Source of the DNA: Crambe crambe
Lineage: Eukaryota; Porifera; Demospongiae; Poecilosclerida; Crambeidae
Reading direction: 5' to 3'
Assembly (NCBI GenBank): GCA_963924555.1
Contig: OZ004596.1
Span: 2,790,001-2,854,000, forward strand
DNA length: 64,000 bases
The notes beneath the pieces are model-generated. The model did not search any database. It had not been told where the DNA came from and saw only the letters and a program-made list of their open reading frames with translations. Shown piece by piece: positions 21,001 to 29,090 of this stretch. The number at the start of each line of letters is the position of its first letter. Position 1 is the stretch's first letter. The position numbers and the translations under genes are program-made.

Positions 21001-23373
21001 CTAGTTGGCACTTCATAGCAAGAAACTAGCTGGAAAGCAAGACTAATGACTATACTTATCACTGTCTTAAATTATCCCATTAAAAACACAGCTAAAAGAC
21101 AGCATTCAACCCAACCCACATTTTTTCTGAGCCATCATGTAGTAATAGAGCTTTTGCATCATGTGATCTCTTGCTGAAAACTACAGACTTCCAAAAAAGT
21201 TATACGGATTGTTTGAGTACACAGAATTTACATTAACTCTCCTGGTGTACAAGCAAATACAGTGAATTCAGCTATACCTGTAGCAGAAAGTTGTGATTCT
21301 TCAGTATGTTGCAGCTAGTTGCTAATGTGGTATGGAAAGCTATTCCTTGCCATAAAGAAGGGAGTGGGCATGGTACAGACTGTGCATCTGCTAACTTTTT
21401 TAAAGTAATTTTCTCTTAATTTACATGGATCCAAAACAGAGAAATACTAATACGGCTTGCCACTTGGTAGCTTGACAAAGACAAACTGGAAAGCAAGCAT
21501 ATTACTGCTTTGTTCTGTTGATATAGGACTTCCTGGGCTTATGAGTGAAATATTCAAATGAACGTATGCTTCATAGCTCGAATTTGCTCTTTCTTTAGGC
21601 ATACTCCACTTCTAACCTTGTCCACACAGCTTAATCAAAGACAGACTCACAACAGGCCATTATCAATGACCACCAAAGAAACATTAAAGGTTAAGCTTAT
21701 CCATTTGATGTTCTTGAAAAGTTTACGGATTAGATATGCTGAGTGCTTTACATAGATATACAACTCCCAAATTTTCTGGGAAAATAGAGCATGTGCAAAC
21801 AGGCCCTCTCCCTTCTTTGTGGGAGGGCCTGGGGACGAGCTTGTGTGACAAGAACTAGAGCAGTTTGTTTACTGCTTCTGTACAGAGCTATATCACCTAT
21901 CACCTGTACAATGGCTTCCATTCCACTGGCCTCACTAAACTACCAGTGTTTGCTGGGCAATGGCTGAGAAAGAGAAGATGCATTAATTTCTGGCTGTTTT
22001 ATAACAGTAGTAAATACTGAGATGGGAAGTAGAGTGCATGTAATATTATTTACATCTTTGTTTTCTACTTCTACTACAAGGGCAACTGCATACCAAGTAG
22101 AAAAAGCAATGTGAGTTATGAGGGGTGGAGTTTCGAACTAGAGCTAGAGAAGCTATTGCTTCCTGACACTATGAAAGCACCAACTAAAGCCTAGATAGAG
22201 CAACAAGGTACCGAAGGTATTTAGTTAACTTTATTTTTCCAAGCATATAAGCTGGAAAGCCTACCTTAGTTTTAGTGATTTCCTTCTGAAGCAGTTGGTC
22301 ATTTTGTGAAGTTTGGTATTATGCTCTCTTTGCTTTATAAACATTTGAGGTGTTGAAGAATACCTGTTCCTGTGCATGTATTGAATCCACCAGTCCGCTT
22401 TGCTGAAGCAGCAAGAAACATTTAGAATGTTGATGTTCACAAGCCTTGTCTGTGCAAAATGATTTGCTCAATCCAAAACATCTTTTTGGTCCTTCTATGA
22501 TAGAGATTACAAAATATTGATAAAGAAGTTTTCTAGTCACATGGCTGGATTGGATCCACTTTCCCTTTTTTTTTTCTTCTTTTTTTTTTGTGGATACCGA
22601 ATCTTGGTCAGAGCTTGTATCTAAACTACATAGTAGTAGCTTGCTAGCACTAGACGGTTATTTTCTAGGCCACATGGATTGATCCCTCAGTGTTAGATTG
22701 TAGTTTTGTGCATGTGGTTTAGTGCACTTAGAGCTACCTAATGGTTGATCAAGAGGGGTGTGGTTTAATAGCATGCACATCCTGTAGTGTTTATTGACCG
22801 ACTACATAAGTATTGATCCGGGCATGCACAGGTACCATCAGATATAATATACGTATAATTATGTAGGCATTGTTGGCTGGATATGCAGAACAACCTTCAT
22901 CCCTACCCTTGTTATAGCTTCATAATCAATGTTTTTGACACCAAGACACTATTCTTAATATTTGTCCCCCTCTCGCCCCTCAATTGATCAATAAGCAGAA
23001 TAGTAATTTTGTTGTGCCATTATGGAATTAAATTTTAATGTCTGAATTTTCTTACTAGAACAATTTGCCGAAACTACATCCCTTGGTGAATGAACAAAAA
23101 AATCAGTGCAGTACAATCAAGTCTTTACCAAGTAGCAAGATTAATATTAGTCAACTTTATCCTAATAACGTAATGATGCCCCAACTTCATAAGATGCCTA
23201 CTTCAACCGGATATGACCAATCACTACCACGTCTTACAAGCACATCAATTACTACTAGCCAAATTGAATCAATTCCTACCTCTTCCAGTGCAGTGAAATC
23301 GTCTGGTGTTGATACTGTAAGACAATTAAACGTTTATATGCGTCACAGGCAGAGTTATCTAAGCCCAAGATGA
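4171..23373 (+). CDS. SUPT20H: SUPT20H (Spt20/FAM48) homologue, 5' end not found
   Basis: Spt20 is a structural subunit of the SAGA histone-acetyltransferase/deubiquitinase co-activator and acts in the nucleus. Exons were joined by conserved peptide and intron phase: 4171-4297, 5613-5683, 5746-5784, 6911-7015, 7379-7741, 7833-7892, 7947-8005, 9891-10015, 10385-10468, 11307-11347, 11440-11507, 18869-18979, 21599-21689 and 23059-23373. The conserved N-terminal domain is clear: VNLL...[13 protein letters not shown], then [33 protein letters not shown], and [19 protein letters not shown] followed by [11 protein letters not shown]. These match the vertebrate protein in order and spacing. The later exons encode a Ser/Thr/Pro/Gln-rich tail, as in the family, but without recognisable motifs, so they rest on splice sites and phase. 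The start codon and first one or two exons (about 60 residues in vertebrates) were not located upstream. The gene is littered with intronic repeats and a complete P-like element. Confidence 0.8.
5613..5683 (+). CDS. SUPT20H: SUPT20H exon
   Basis: Phase 1 to phase 0, between a tgcag acceptor and a gtacac donor. It encodes [19 protein letters not shown], matching the family's IRLPYEEGELLEYLD. Confidence 0.8.
5746..5784 (+). CDS. SUPT20H: SUPT20H 39-nt exon
   Basis: A 13-codon exon encoding [13 protein letters not shown], matching LPPILVDLLEKS of vertebrate SUPT20H. Both ends are phase 0. Confidence 0.75.
6311..6541 (+). pseudogene. Pogo/Tigger (DDE_1) transposase N-terminal fragment
   Basis: A 76-codon frame contains [20 protein letters not shown] followed by AVLPKMEE. 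This matches the linker of the CENP-B-type helix-turn-helix in pogo/Tigger transposases (WRKKK..L.....KRLKGGGRK), where a glycine precedes RRK. Only this fragment is present, inside a SUPT20H intron, and no catalytic domain follows. It is a relic. Confidence 0.6.
6911..7015 (+). CDS. SUPT20H: SUPT20H exon
   Basis: Phase 0 at both ends, with a gtaaag donor. It encodes [17 protein letters not shown] and then [14 protein letters not shown]. The family has CGCVIAEIRDYR...SRHILLRP here. Confidence 0.8.
7379..7741 (+). CDS. SUPT20H: SUPT20H largest exon
   Basis: This exon of 121 codons is phase 0 at both ends. It carries the best-conserved stretch of the gene: [19 protein letters not shown], then [15 protein letters not shown]. 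The vertebrate protein has [20 protein letters not shown] and NRLLYNKQKMN. The donor is CAA followed by gtacgt. Confidence 0.85.
7833..7892 (+). CDS. SUPT20H: SUPT20H exon
   Basis: A 20-codon exon, phase 0 at both ends, with a gtgagt donor. It encodes [18 protein letters not shown] and aligns with the family's [21 protein letters not shown]. Confidence 0.7.
7947..8005 (+). CDS. SUPT20H: SUPT20H exon
   Basis: Phase 0 to phase 2. It encodes [19 protein letters not shown]. It was placed by splice sites and phase, since conservation ends about here. Confidence 0.55.
8478..8584. repeat. Short inverted-repeat element
   Basis: The arm at 8478-8510 and its complement at 8552-8584 (atagttatagta.. 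/ ..tactataacta, with catggaaatcatgg against ccataatttcc) flank a G/C-rich loop. The sequence is related to the hairpin at 10656. Confidence 0.65.
9441..9822. mobile_element. MITE-like inverted-repeat element
   Basis: The ends are TATGGCCAGAA at 9441 and its complement at 9812-9822, followed inward by related TTGGTGG / CCACCAA segments. It is about 382 bp with no coding capacity and lies in a SUPT20H intron just before the exon at 9891. Confidence 0.6.
9891..10015 (+). CDS. SUPT20H: SUPT20H exon, Ser/Thr-rich
   Basis: Phase 2 to phase 1, between tttttgcag and gtaaag. It encodes a serine/threonine-rich low-complexity stretch ([18 protein letters not shown]), typical of the disordered tail of Spt20 proteins. 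Confidence 0.55.
10385..10468 (+). CDS. SUPT20H: Candidate symmetric cassette exon of SUPT20H
   Basis: An 84-nt exon, phase 1 at both ends, between a pyrimidine-rich acceptor and a consensus GTCA|gtaagt donor. It encodes [20 protein letters not shown] and then KEGINFV. Because it is symmetric, it can be included or skipped without changing frame. If the donor is ignored, the frame stays open to a TAG at 10522. Its base composition is more G/C-rich than its neighbours. It could instead be a captured exon fragment. Confidence 0.45.
10656..10716. repeat. Near-perfect small hairpin
   Basis: 10671-10685 and 10688-10702 are perfect 15-nt complements with a 2-nt loop. An outer TAGTAC / GTACTA pair extends the stem. 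It is related to the element at 8478-8584 and is probably a solo tip of the same inverted-repeat family. Confidence 0.75.
11307..11347 (+). CDS. SUPT20H: SUPT20H exon
   Basis: Phase 1 to phase 0. It encodes [13 protein letters not shown] and is supported by splice sites and phase only. Confidence 0.45.
11440..11507 (+). CDS. SUPT20H: SUPT20H exon with duplicated 3' end
   Basis: Phase 0 to phase 2. It encodes [20 protein letters not shown] and QIR. The last 29 nt of the exon plus the donor and 9 intron bases are repeated immediately downstream (see the repeat at 11479). Confidence 0.45.
11479..11554 (+). repeat. 38-bp tandem duplication across an exon/intron junction
   Basis: Two adjacent 38-bp units, 11479-11516 and 11517-11554, differ only at the last base. 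Each contains the end of the exon and the same AATCAG|gtggca donor, so two identical donors lie 38 bp apart. Use of the second would add 38 nt, change frame and meet a TAA inside the second unit. Confidence 0.9.
12060..12333 (+). repeat. Dispersed repeat family R1, long copy
   Basis: This copy contains caaggggcggggtttccaac, ccaactaaagcctag, gagcaacaaggtacc, aagctggaaagcctacc, and ccatgcacgaagctttcatg followed by gctgactagctagcttt. The same blocks in the same order recur at 2454 (partial), 18405, 19935 (-), 22075, 30530 (-), 31235 (-), 31895, 43455 (-) and 49925 (-). There is no coding capacity. Some copies border a segment complementary to TTCTACTTGGTATGCAGTTG, possibly an element end. Confidence 0.8.
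12426..12463 (+). repeat. Left terminal inverted repeat of the P-like element
   Basis: It begins CATAGATAGTATACTAAAAG and matches the right end (15884-15921) in 37 of 38 positions in inverted orientation. Confidence 0.9.
13176..14720 (+). pseudogene. P-element/THAP9-like transposase, internally deleted and frameshifted
   Basis: The first frame, 13176-13901, ends in a conserved block [20 protein letters not shown]. The following frames carry [31 protein letters not shown], and [20 protein letters not shown] followed by IIGFVNLG. This last block is the RNase-H-like catalytic core of P-type transposases. After a deletion (about 14270-14430) the C-terminal part resumes with [13 protein letters not shown] and then, one frameshift later, [15 protein letters not shown], ending TGA at 14718. 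No THAP zinc finger was found before 13176; the true start may lie in an unrecognised 5' exon. Confidence 0.78.
14920..15783 (-). pseudogene. Unrecognised second gene of the P-like element (frameshifted)
   Basis: I do not recognise this gene. Reading leftwards, ATG at 15783 starts [20 protein letters not shown]. After a frameshift comes a lysine-rich stretch ([20 protein letters not shown]) that ends near 15445. An intron follows, then an exon (15400 leftwards) with [20 protein letters not shown] and [20 protein letters not shown]. One more frameshift (near 15210) leads into [20 protein letters not shown]. The final frame ends in [15 protein letters not shown] and TAG at 14922-14920. The second copy (56.3-58.9 kb) has the same gene in the same place and orientation, so it belongs to the element. 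It could be an accessory protein or a split-off transposase C-terminus. Confidence 0.6.
15884..15921 (-). repeat. Right terminal inverted repeat of the P-like element
   Basis: It is complementary to the left end. The corresponding end of the second copy is at 58872-58909, which shows that this is the true terminus of the family. Confidence 0.9.
16003..16470. mobile_element. MITE-like element with ~75-bp inverted repeats
   Basis: It starts CTAGGCCAG and ends with the complement CTGGCCTAG. Inward, ggggcagtagaaaaataagg at left is matched by ccttatttttctactgcccc at right. The 468-bp element has no coding sequence and lies just outside the P-like element. Confidence 0.8.
16924..17102. mobile_element. 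Palindromic MITE
   Basis: The arms 16924-16985 and 17035-17102 are complementary (left cagtttctgtgaacaaacat-type sequence against right tgtttgttcacagaaactgc), with a loop of about 50 nt. Fragments of the same family (gaaggcagtgatgtag) appear near 36700. The flanking motif aaaaaggccatgtagggttag occurs at about 16893 and again at 17250. Confidence 0.8.
17598..17726 (+). mobile_element. Copy of the 39161-type MITE, 3' truncated
   Basis: It shares taagccccatttacatgggg, gattcgacccggattcgctt and gcccaacccatatcaattt with the complete element at 39161-39330. Confidence 0.75.
17881..18090 (+). repeat. (CT)n microsatellite with duplicated leader
   Basis: A pure CT tract spans about 18000-18090 and a shorter one about 17930-17953. 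Each follows the same leader (agcagctcgcctttgtctgt), so a unit of about 74 bp is duplicated. Long Leu-Ser or Arg-Glu frames here are artefacts. Confidence 0.9.
18405..18800 (+). repeat. Dispersed repeat R1 copy plus R4 segment
   Basis: An R1 copy (to about 18560) is followed by the R4 segment (ctgagaaagagaagatggca, then gatgggaagaatgatgctct and agagtgcatgtaa). R4 recurs at 21940-22050 and 32460-32530 with 33892-33950. Confidence 0.7.
18869..18979 (+). CDS. SUPT20H: Probable SUPT20H exon
   Basis: This exon follows a very long T tract and an atag acceptor, and has a gtatgt donor. Read in phase 2 it continues the previous exon as [20 protein letters not shown], then a His-rich segment. It links in phase 2 to the exon at 21599. 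Without splicing, this frame would stop at TAA 19035-19037. A second open frame (Pro/Ser-rich, [15 protein letters not shown]) also fits the phase-0 exon at 23059, so the frame is not settled. Confidence 0.45.
19038..19811. mobile_element. Foldback element, ~770 bp
   Basis: The left arm (19038-19295) and right arm (about 19478-19811) are complementary. Examples are atcaatagaaatccaatcaa against ttgattggatttctattgat, and atatagcaacgaggatgact against tcgtcctcgttgctatat. The central 180 bp is unique and G/C-richer. No coding capacity. It abuts the exon at 18869-18979. Confidence 0.85.
19935..20155 (-). repeat. Dispersed repeat R1 copy
   Basis: Reverse orientation. It contains catgaaagcttcatgcatgg, ggtaccttgttactc and ctaggctttagttgg. 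Neighbouring 19845-19920 is a half-copy of the 40968-type palindrome. Confidence 0.7.
20716..20879 (-). CDS. Receptor-tyrosine-kinase-like exon, isolated
   Basis: Read on the minus strand, an acceptor (ttcacttaactag) is followed by a 164-nt exon encoding [40 protein letters not shown] and [14 protein letters not shown], then a gtgaaa donor in phase 0. This is the alpha-C helix, the HPNV..LIGVC strand pair and the hinge of a protein-kinase N-lobe, typical of animal receptor tyrosine kinases. The Gly-loop/VAIK exon and the catalytic HRDLAARN exon were not found in the flanking minus strand. It is either one exon of a gene with long introns or a duplicated fragment. It lies antisense inside a SUPT20H intron. 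Confidence 0.6.
21599..21689 (+). CDS. SUPT20H: Probable SUPT20H exon
   Basis: Phase 2 to phase 0, between ctttctttag and gttaag. It encodes [20 protein letters not shown] and then [10 protein letters not shown], a polar Thr/Gln-rich stretch. It connects in frame on both sides. Confidence 0.45.
21940..22290 (+). repeat. Repeat R4 segment joined to R1 copy
   Basis: 21940-22050 is R4. After a short T-rich joint, 22075-22290 is R1 (caagggcaactgcataccaa to aagctggaaagcctacc). The adjacency here and at 18405 suggests that R1 and R4 are parts of one larger element. Confidence 0.7.
22850..22935 (+). mobile_element. Half-copy of the 29800-type palindromic MITE
   Basis: It contains cattgttggctggatatgca and ccttcatccctacccttgtt, matching the right arm of 29800-30012. 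Confidence 0.6.
23059..23373 (+). CDS. SUPT20H: Probable terminal coding exon of SUPT20H
   Basis: An open frame of about 104 codons after an acceptor at 23058, ending in TGA at 23371-23373. The product is Ser/Thr/Pro-rich ([20 protein letters not shown]) with no domain. A possible gtaaga donor at 23317 would instead end the exon at 23316 in phase 0 and could join the ORP exon at 29288. I prefer the terminal-exon reading because a plausible ORP start exon exists at 29061. Confidence 0.5.
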   Translation, partial: NNLPKLHPLVNEQKNQCSTIKSLPSSKINISQLYPNNVMMPQLHKMPTSTGYDQSLPRLTSTSITTSQIESIPTSSSAVKSSGVDTVRQLNVYMRHRQSYLSPR

Positions 23374-25454
23374 ATTCTTTATAGCATTGCTGTTATGATC
23401 CTATCTCTGTAGCATATTGTTATTATCATTATGTTATCTGTACTTCAGGCTTTTGATTCTAAACTTCAACATTTTATATATCATCCCATGCAATTAAATA
23501 TTACCCTTTAATCTGTGAACGTTTGTGAAAGTAGGGTGGCCAGTCACATGGAGGGAAAGACGAGTGTTATGGAGTTATGTTTTTTATCTCTAAGTGACAC
23601 CAGTAATGTGACTGTTTTTACATTTGGGCAGCATGTAATTATATTCATCATTTGGTCTGACATTCAGAGGAGAAGTAGTTCTGGAGAAATTACATTAAAA
23701 CATGTTAAGGTATAATATAACATTGCTTGTAACTGGTTTATTTCCAGCTTCAAACAGCGTCTGAGTATTATGTGTGTATGTTTTGTTTTTAGTGTGTTAG
23801 CACTCTTATGTAGGGATGGCAGGTCAAGGTCATAAGACTATATGAACTATAAATGCTACACTGTGCTGCTACATCTACTTTGATAATTACGAAGATTCAT
23901 AAAAAGATGCAAGTAGTAACTATTTAATTTAATTTAATTTATTATTAACTATACAGTAATGGTGCATCATGCACAATCACGTTCTGCAAGTCCGTAGTTC
24001 TCTCGCTTCAAAAATGACATGCTTCATATGTAGTGTAGTCAAGGATCATTATGCTGACTCACTGTCTAGAGTTTGTGGCTGTAGACTACACTTCTTGCTA
24101 TTTGAAACTAAAGTTCTTATATTCTTTCTCTTCTGTATTGAATATTTTCTTCCCAGTCATGTAATGCAAAGAAAAGGAAAATAGGATGGCCCATAAGCCC
24201 TAGATATAAATGTTGGTTTGATATGAGCCTGCAGCTAGATTTTGAGGTCACCCCAACCGTTATAGGGCTGAGAGTGACTAAAAATTAATTAATCAAGCAG
24301 TCTCCAAATGGGAACTAAATCCTAGCAGGCTAGTGCTTGAAACTTAAATTAGTGTTCATAATAATCCTCAGCACATGACATACATTCTCTAAAATTTGGC
24401 AGCCTTCGAGCAATCCATCATTGTTGCTTCTTGACCAATTTCTCAGCAAAAATTGACTCATAGCAGCACTTAAAGCAGTAAAATCAAAGCCTCAACAGCT
24501 TAAAATTTCAGCAATAGTTAGTGCATACATGGTACCATACACACACCTTACAGTATGCAGAGTAAGTACATGTCATCATGGAATCAGAGTGCAACAGTTA
24601 ACTAACCATGAAACTATGCACAATGTGCTCACAAATATTATCAACCTTCGTCACAAGAGGTAAACATTTAATAATGGCATACCCACACTTTAGGTACATG
24701 TAGCTAGGTAAATTTGTTTGTCTCAGGAGGAAGTTGATGCTGAAGATGATGATGATTATGATGACAAACACTTATATAGCAACAAAATGTATACTGCCAT
24801 GTCAGATCCTGTAGCCTGATGCCAAAGATATATGGTAGAATGTGAACTGATTTCACCAAGACTGTGTATATCATGACAACAGTTGTGTTCTTCGTGCAAG
24901 CACTATCTAATCGCTTAGCTAGCTAAATATTTATAGCATCTTCATTAGTATGTTATTATTCTGTGAATTAACTTAATGCATATTCCGGCTCCTAGGCAAA
25001 TGACTCTCATGGCCATGCATGCAGGTAGTTATTTCTTCCTACATGGTTATAGATTCTGATAGCACATGTTCACCAATTGACACAAAATCTATAGCCATGG
25101 AGTCTTTTTCACGTGCAAGTGCAAAGTATAGTAATGGGGAAATGAGTCTGGCTAGCGAAACTATACCCATGGAAAGGGATCATCCTAGCTAGTCAGAATT
25201 AGCTAGGCACGACTGAATTATTTGTGCATCCACGAAATGACTCCCTAAGCTATCACGACTGCATCCATGGCATAGGCTCCAACTTTTAAGGACACAAACC
25301 TATAATTTAATCACCACACCCCTAATTAACATAACCACGCCCCAAACACACCACATCAAATGGAATGTACATGCTCTACTTAAGCTGCTGCTGCTGCAGT
25401 CAAGCCATTCAACTTGTAGCCTTCCCAAGGAGTAGACAATATCAAGTCCCAATA
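23374..25454. other. Intergenic region without recognised genes
   Basis: Between the likely SUPT20H stop and the mobile-type pseudogene I see only A/T-rich unique sequence and short frames with no recognisable product (for example 23515-23715 and 23969-24184). No convincing promoter or terminator was seen. Confidence 0.4.
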
Positions 25455-28430
25455 AAAAGCTGGACCTCAAAAATAACATCATTGGCTTCCTAGCAAAGAA
25501 TAAGCTAGGATGGTCTGCTGCCTATGCTGAACAGTGTGGCAAAACATTTGTTAATATCCTTTCTGACGTTCTTTGGTACATAGATGGGAACCATCACACT
25601 TAAGGATTGCGGTCATGGCGTTCCTGCGTTGTTTGAAGCTTTCCAGGGCTATAACAAGCCTGAGGGCAACAGCAGCAAACTGCAGTCATCATCACTTCTT
25701 TCCCATTCAGCATCTCTATGAATCGATCTTTCGGGGAATTTGTACATGAAACGTTCACAATGGAAGAAGCTATTGTACATCTTGGTGAGAATTTGAGGAA
25801 GCATGCAGGGTAACCATGCAAAAAAGTCGTGTATGTACAGATGTTGATGATATGAAGGTCCTAAATCCAGAAGAAACCGTTTCACCAGCACTTGCCAATC
25901 GATGTCCACATCTTTATGATTCTCCAGCACAAGCTTTGGACTATGAACCAATTCTTGTCGAGGATTACCCACCTTGTGATGCTAGGTGTCGATATGAGTA
26001 CAATCAGGGCCTGGTGGTACCTTTCAAATGTCTGTTGTACATATACAGTGGTAGTAAGAATCACTTACATTTTATTTGGAAGATTCCCCCTGATCTCTCC
26101 GAAACAGAATTGTTGCAAAAAAAATATGGGTATCCAACAAGAGTTGAAAAAAAGCCTTCCAAGGTATCACACCCGAGCAATGAGGAGAGAATTTATCAGT
26201 ACTTTTTGTACTGTATCGCACATAAAACCAGTTTTTTTGTGAGAAGCATACAAGCATCTCACTGGTGATGCCAGTGCACCCAGCACTTTAGAAGAAGCTG
26301 CTGTGGATGAACGAATAGCACAATTGCTTGAGGTAGAGGATCCTGACATTGTGTGGGACTTGCGGCATGCTAATTCTAGTCGTCCAGCAGTATACAGTGC
26401 TTTTCTTGAGGACTTCTGTCGAAACAGCTGTTGAGCGATCACATGATAGTGTTGGGTCTGGTGGAGAAGTTATCACCCATCTAGCACGGGCACTTAGTGT
26501 CCGAGATCTTCATGATGAAGTCTCCAAGCGCTGCCCTCCTGGTACTCTATTCAATGGTTGTACTTTCAGTTCTGGCCACAGAGAGTTTCTGTTGCAGCTT
26601 CTAAGAAGTACACTGGTCAGTTAAAGCTGAAATTCATGATTCAGTCGAGGCACAATCACATTGATTCACACATTATGCATCTGCACTGTTCAGATATGAG
26701 AGGGAATTTTCCATCAAGTTTTGCAATTTCACTACTTTCGTTTGCCAGGATGACAAACACTCAGTCAAAGTAGGTGAGCCTGGTTATCCGGTTTCTTCAG
26801 TGGAGCGAGTATTAGTCGGTCTCAATGAAAAAATGGTAGTAGGAGATCATGACTTCACTAAGCTTATGCTAACTCCAAGTGTTAACCTCATCGTGGAGAT
26901 TCCTGAATCAATAGATACATTCTACCATGGGAAAGTTTTTGTGGGTCTTAAAAGCAGTGGGTTTCAAAATTCATCACCCATTCGCCATACGAACTGTGTA
27001 ATGTTCTAGAATCAGAGTGTAGTAATGTGAATCCTATCCTCTTGCTATACACTGATGGTGGCCTGGATCATTGAAGTAACTACCCTTCTGTTCAGATTTC
27101 CATGATTACTTTGTTTCTTCACTTCCTTTGTGCTATCAGAACACCGCCCTACAACAGACCCAGCTGAGAGAGTGATGTCACTACTTAATCTGGCTCTTCA
27201 ATTCAAGGAGCAGGAATTGCTCGACGTGCAACAAGTTTTGAAGATCAGCTAAAGGCTTGCAACAACACCAAGCAGATTCATTCGCTTGCTGCACAGGTTC
27301 CCGGGTCGAAGGAGGCAGTAACTGATAGCCTTGAAGCTCCAAAGTCACTTCTCTGTTCACTTTATACAAGGATAAAGCTGAAGGAGGAGCCATTACATGT
27401 GTTTCATGCTTCAAGACTTGTGGAAAGAGATACACAAGGTGGATGAAACTTTTAGGGAAGATACTACTGTCAAGTTACTGTTGCCCAAGAAGAAGCTGCA
27501 AGCCTTTTTTGATACTCACTGTGTACGCCGACGCTACATGTTCAGTATGAAGAAATGTGGTGATTCGAGTTGTTCAATTTGCCAGCCTCCTCGGCTACCA
27601 TTTGATGTGTTTCAGTACTTACATCATATACCTGACCCAGTACCAAATGGAGATCGATACAAACCATTTGCTAGCCTTTTTGGTACCACAACATCAGAGG
27701 AACGCAGACCTTCATCCAAAGATAACAGTGGTGTTACAAGCAAAATTAGATTGGTCAAGCCCGAAATTGAAACATAATCCCCCAGACCACTGAGGTTCTA
27801 CAGTTTGCTATAGCTACTCGAGCATCATACGTATACAACACTTTTTTAAAGTTATTGATTGATAGCCATAATTATAATAATTAATCGCTCCTTGTTATTG
27901 ATTGATATCCACTTAGCTAATAAAAATATTGGTCAGGCCTGGGCCTGACTGGCCTTACCTGTTTCACCACCTATGGATAATGCATCTATGAAATCCACTC
28001 TCTCCAAGTGCTCAATGCGCTAAAAATGTAGGAACAGTTATTCAGTGTTCGGAGTGCTGCAAATGGAGGCTGATTTATGCAAAGTTTGCTTTGAAAAGAA
28101 GCCAGAAGTGTGAATTGGAAAGCATCCTACTCGAAGTCCTGTATGTGTGTGGTGACTCCCTTTCTGCCATCGAGTGTGATGATAGCTCCGTACTGAATCA
28201 AATACACACAAGAGCTAACCTTTCATGCAGTTCTCCCATAGAAATCCCATACTACTCTGCTGGGAACTCTATTTTTGTGGTGCTGAAGATGTTCAGGACA
28301 ATAAGCTTACTGATTGTTATCTGGCTTGTTTACTGTGCTTGCAAAAGGAACAACCCGTACCTAAGTGTAGGCGGGCATTCAAGCCAAAGGATTTATCTCT
28401 TTTTCATATACCTACTTGTACTTTTTTTTT
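25455..28430 (+). pseudogene. Decayed mobile-type gene with possible DDE triad and zinc-binding C-terminus
   Basis: About ten frame segments in one order form one long protein (roughly 900 residues). They include AAYAEQCGKTFVNILSDVLW, HGVPALFEAFQGYNK, GEVITHLARALSVRDLHDEV, FVCQDDKHSVKVGEPGYP, EKMVVGDHDFTKLMLTPSVN, LVEIPESIDTFYHGKVFVGL, YTDGGLDH, TDPAERVMSLLNLALQ, FFDTHCVRRRYMFSMKKCGD with SSCSICQPPRLPFDVFQYL, GTVIQCSECCKWRL and LYFCGAEDV..CYLACLLC. I associate this arrangement with multicopy uncharacterised genes in sponge and cnidarian genomes. The asparates of QDD and TDGG, and the Glu of PAER about 38 residues after the second, would fit a DDE transposase. That is inference. There are at least eight frameshifts or stops. 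No terminal repeats were found. Confidence 0.6.
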
Positions 28431-29060
28431 GTGTGTATATCATACTTTTGTGGCTTTAATAGTAATGGTTGTCATGGAAACGAACCCCCACCCCCCTCTC
28501 CAATTTTTTTGAGGTCTGGATGATAAACAAGTAATTAAGTTGATGTGGCCTAATGTGCTGTAACTACGACTGCAAGCTTGCATAGTTTTGTTATGTAGCT
28601 GGCTAGACAACTTTAAGGGACAAACAATAGGGCAGTATCAAGCCATTGAAGGACGAAGGACAAAATCTAAAAATTAAGGACTGTCCTTCAGATTTAAGGA
28701 CAGTTGGAGCCTATGCCATGGGGAGTCCATCCTCCGAGACACAATTCCACAAGCAACCATGGCCACTCTTAGTCGAGAGTGCTCTAAATTGGGGAGTCAT
28801 TTTTCTAGGGGGTCACTCGGACCATGGATATGCTCGGACCTAGGAGTGACCGGGGAGTCATCGCTGACCATAGATATAATCGTTGTACACCTATACTCAG
28901 TGGGAGATGAGTCCCGTAGCCAGGCTACATTGCTAGTAGTTCCGCTTGGTTGCAGGGCAGGGGAGAACGGCAGCCACACCCAACGCAAGTGCAGGCCCAC
29001 CTACCCATCCGCCAACGCCTCCGTACGTAGGAGGGGCTGGAGAATTTGTTTTGTTTTGCT
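28431..29060. other. Upstream region of the ORP9-like gene
   Basis: There is no recognised coding sequence here. The last 150 bases (about 28910-29045) are richer in G/C and lie directly before the candidate start exon, a plausible promoter and 5' leader. Confidence 0.35.
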
Positions 29061-29090
29061 ATGGAGAATGAAACGATTTCAGAAAGAAGG
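29061..29090 (+). CDS. OSBPL9: Candidate first exon of the ORP9-like gene
   Basis: ATG at 29061 opens ten codons, [10 protein letters not shown], ending at a good gtatgt donor in phase 0. This joins in frame to the FFAT exon at 29288. A G/C-richer block just upstream (about 28910-29045) could be the promoter. The exon is short and has no homology support. Confidence 0.45.

Noticed and set aside
25600-26257. Minus-strand open frames over the mobile-type pseudogene
   Set aside because: They are shadows. The conserved protein runs on the plus strand through shifting frames.
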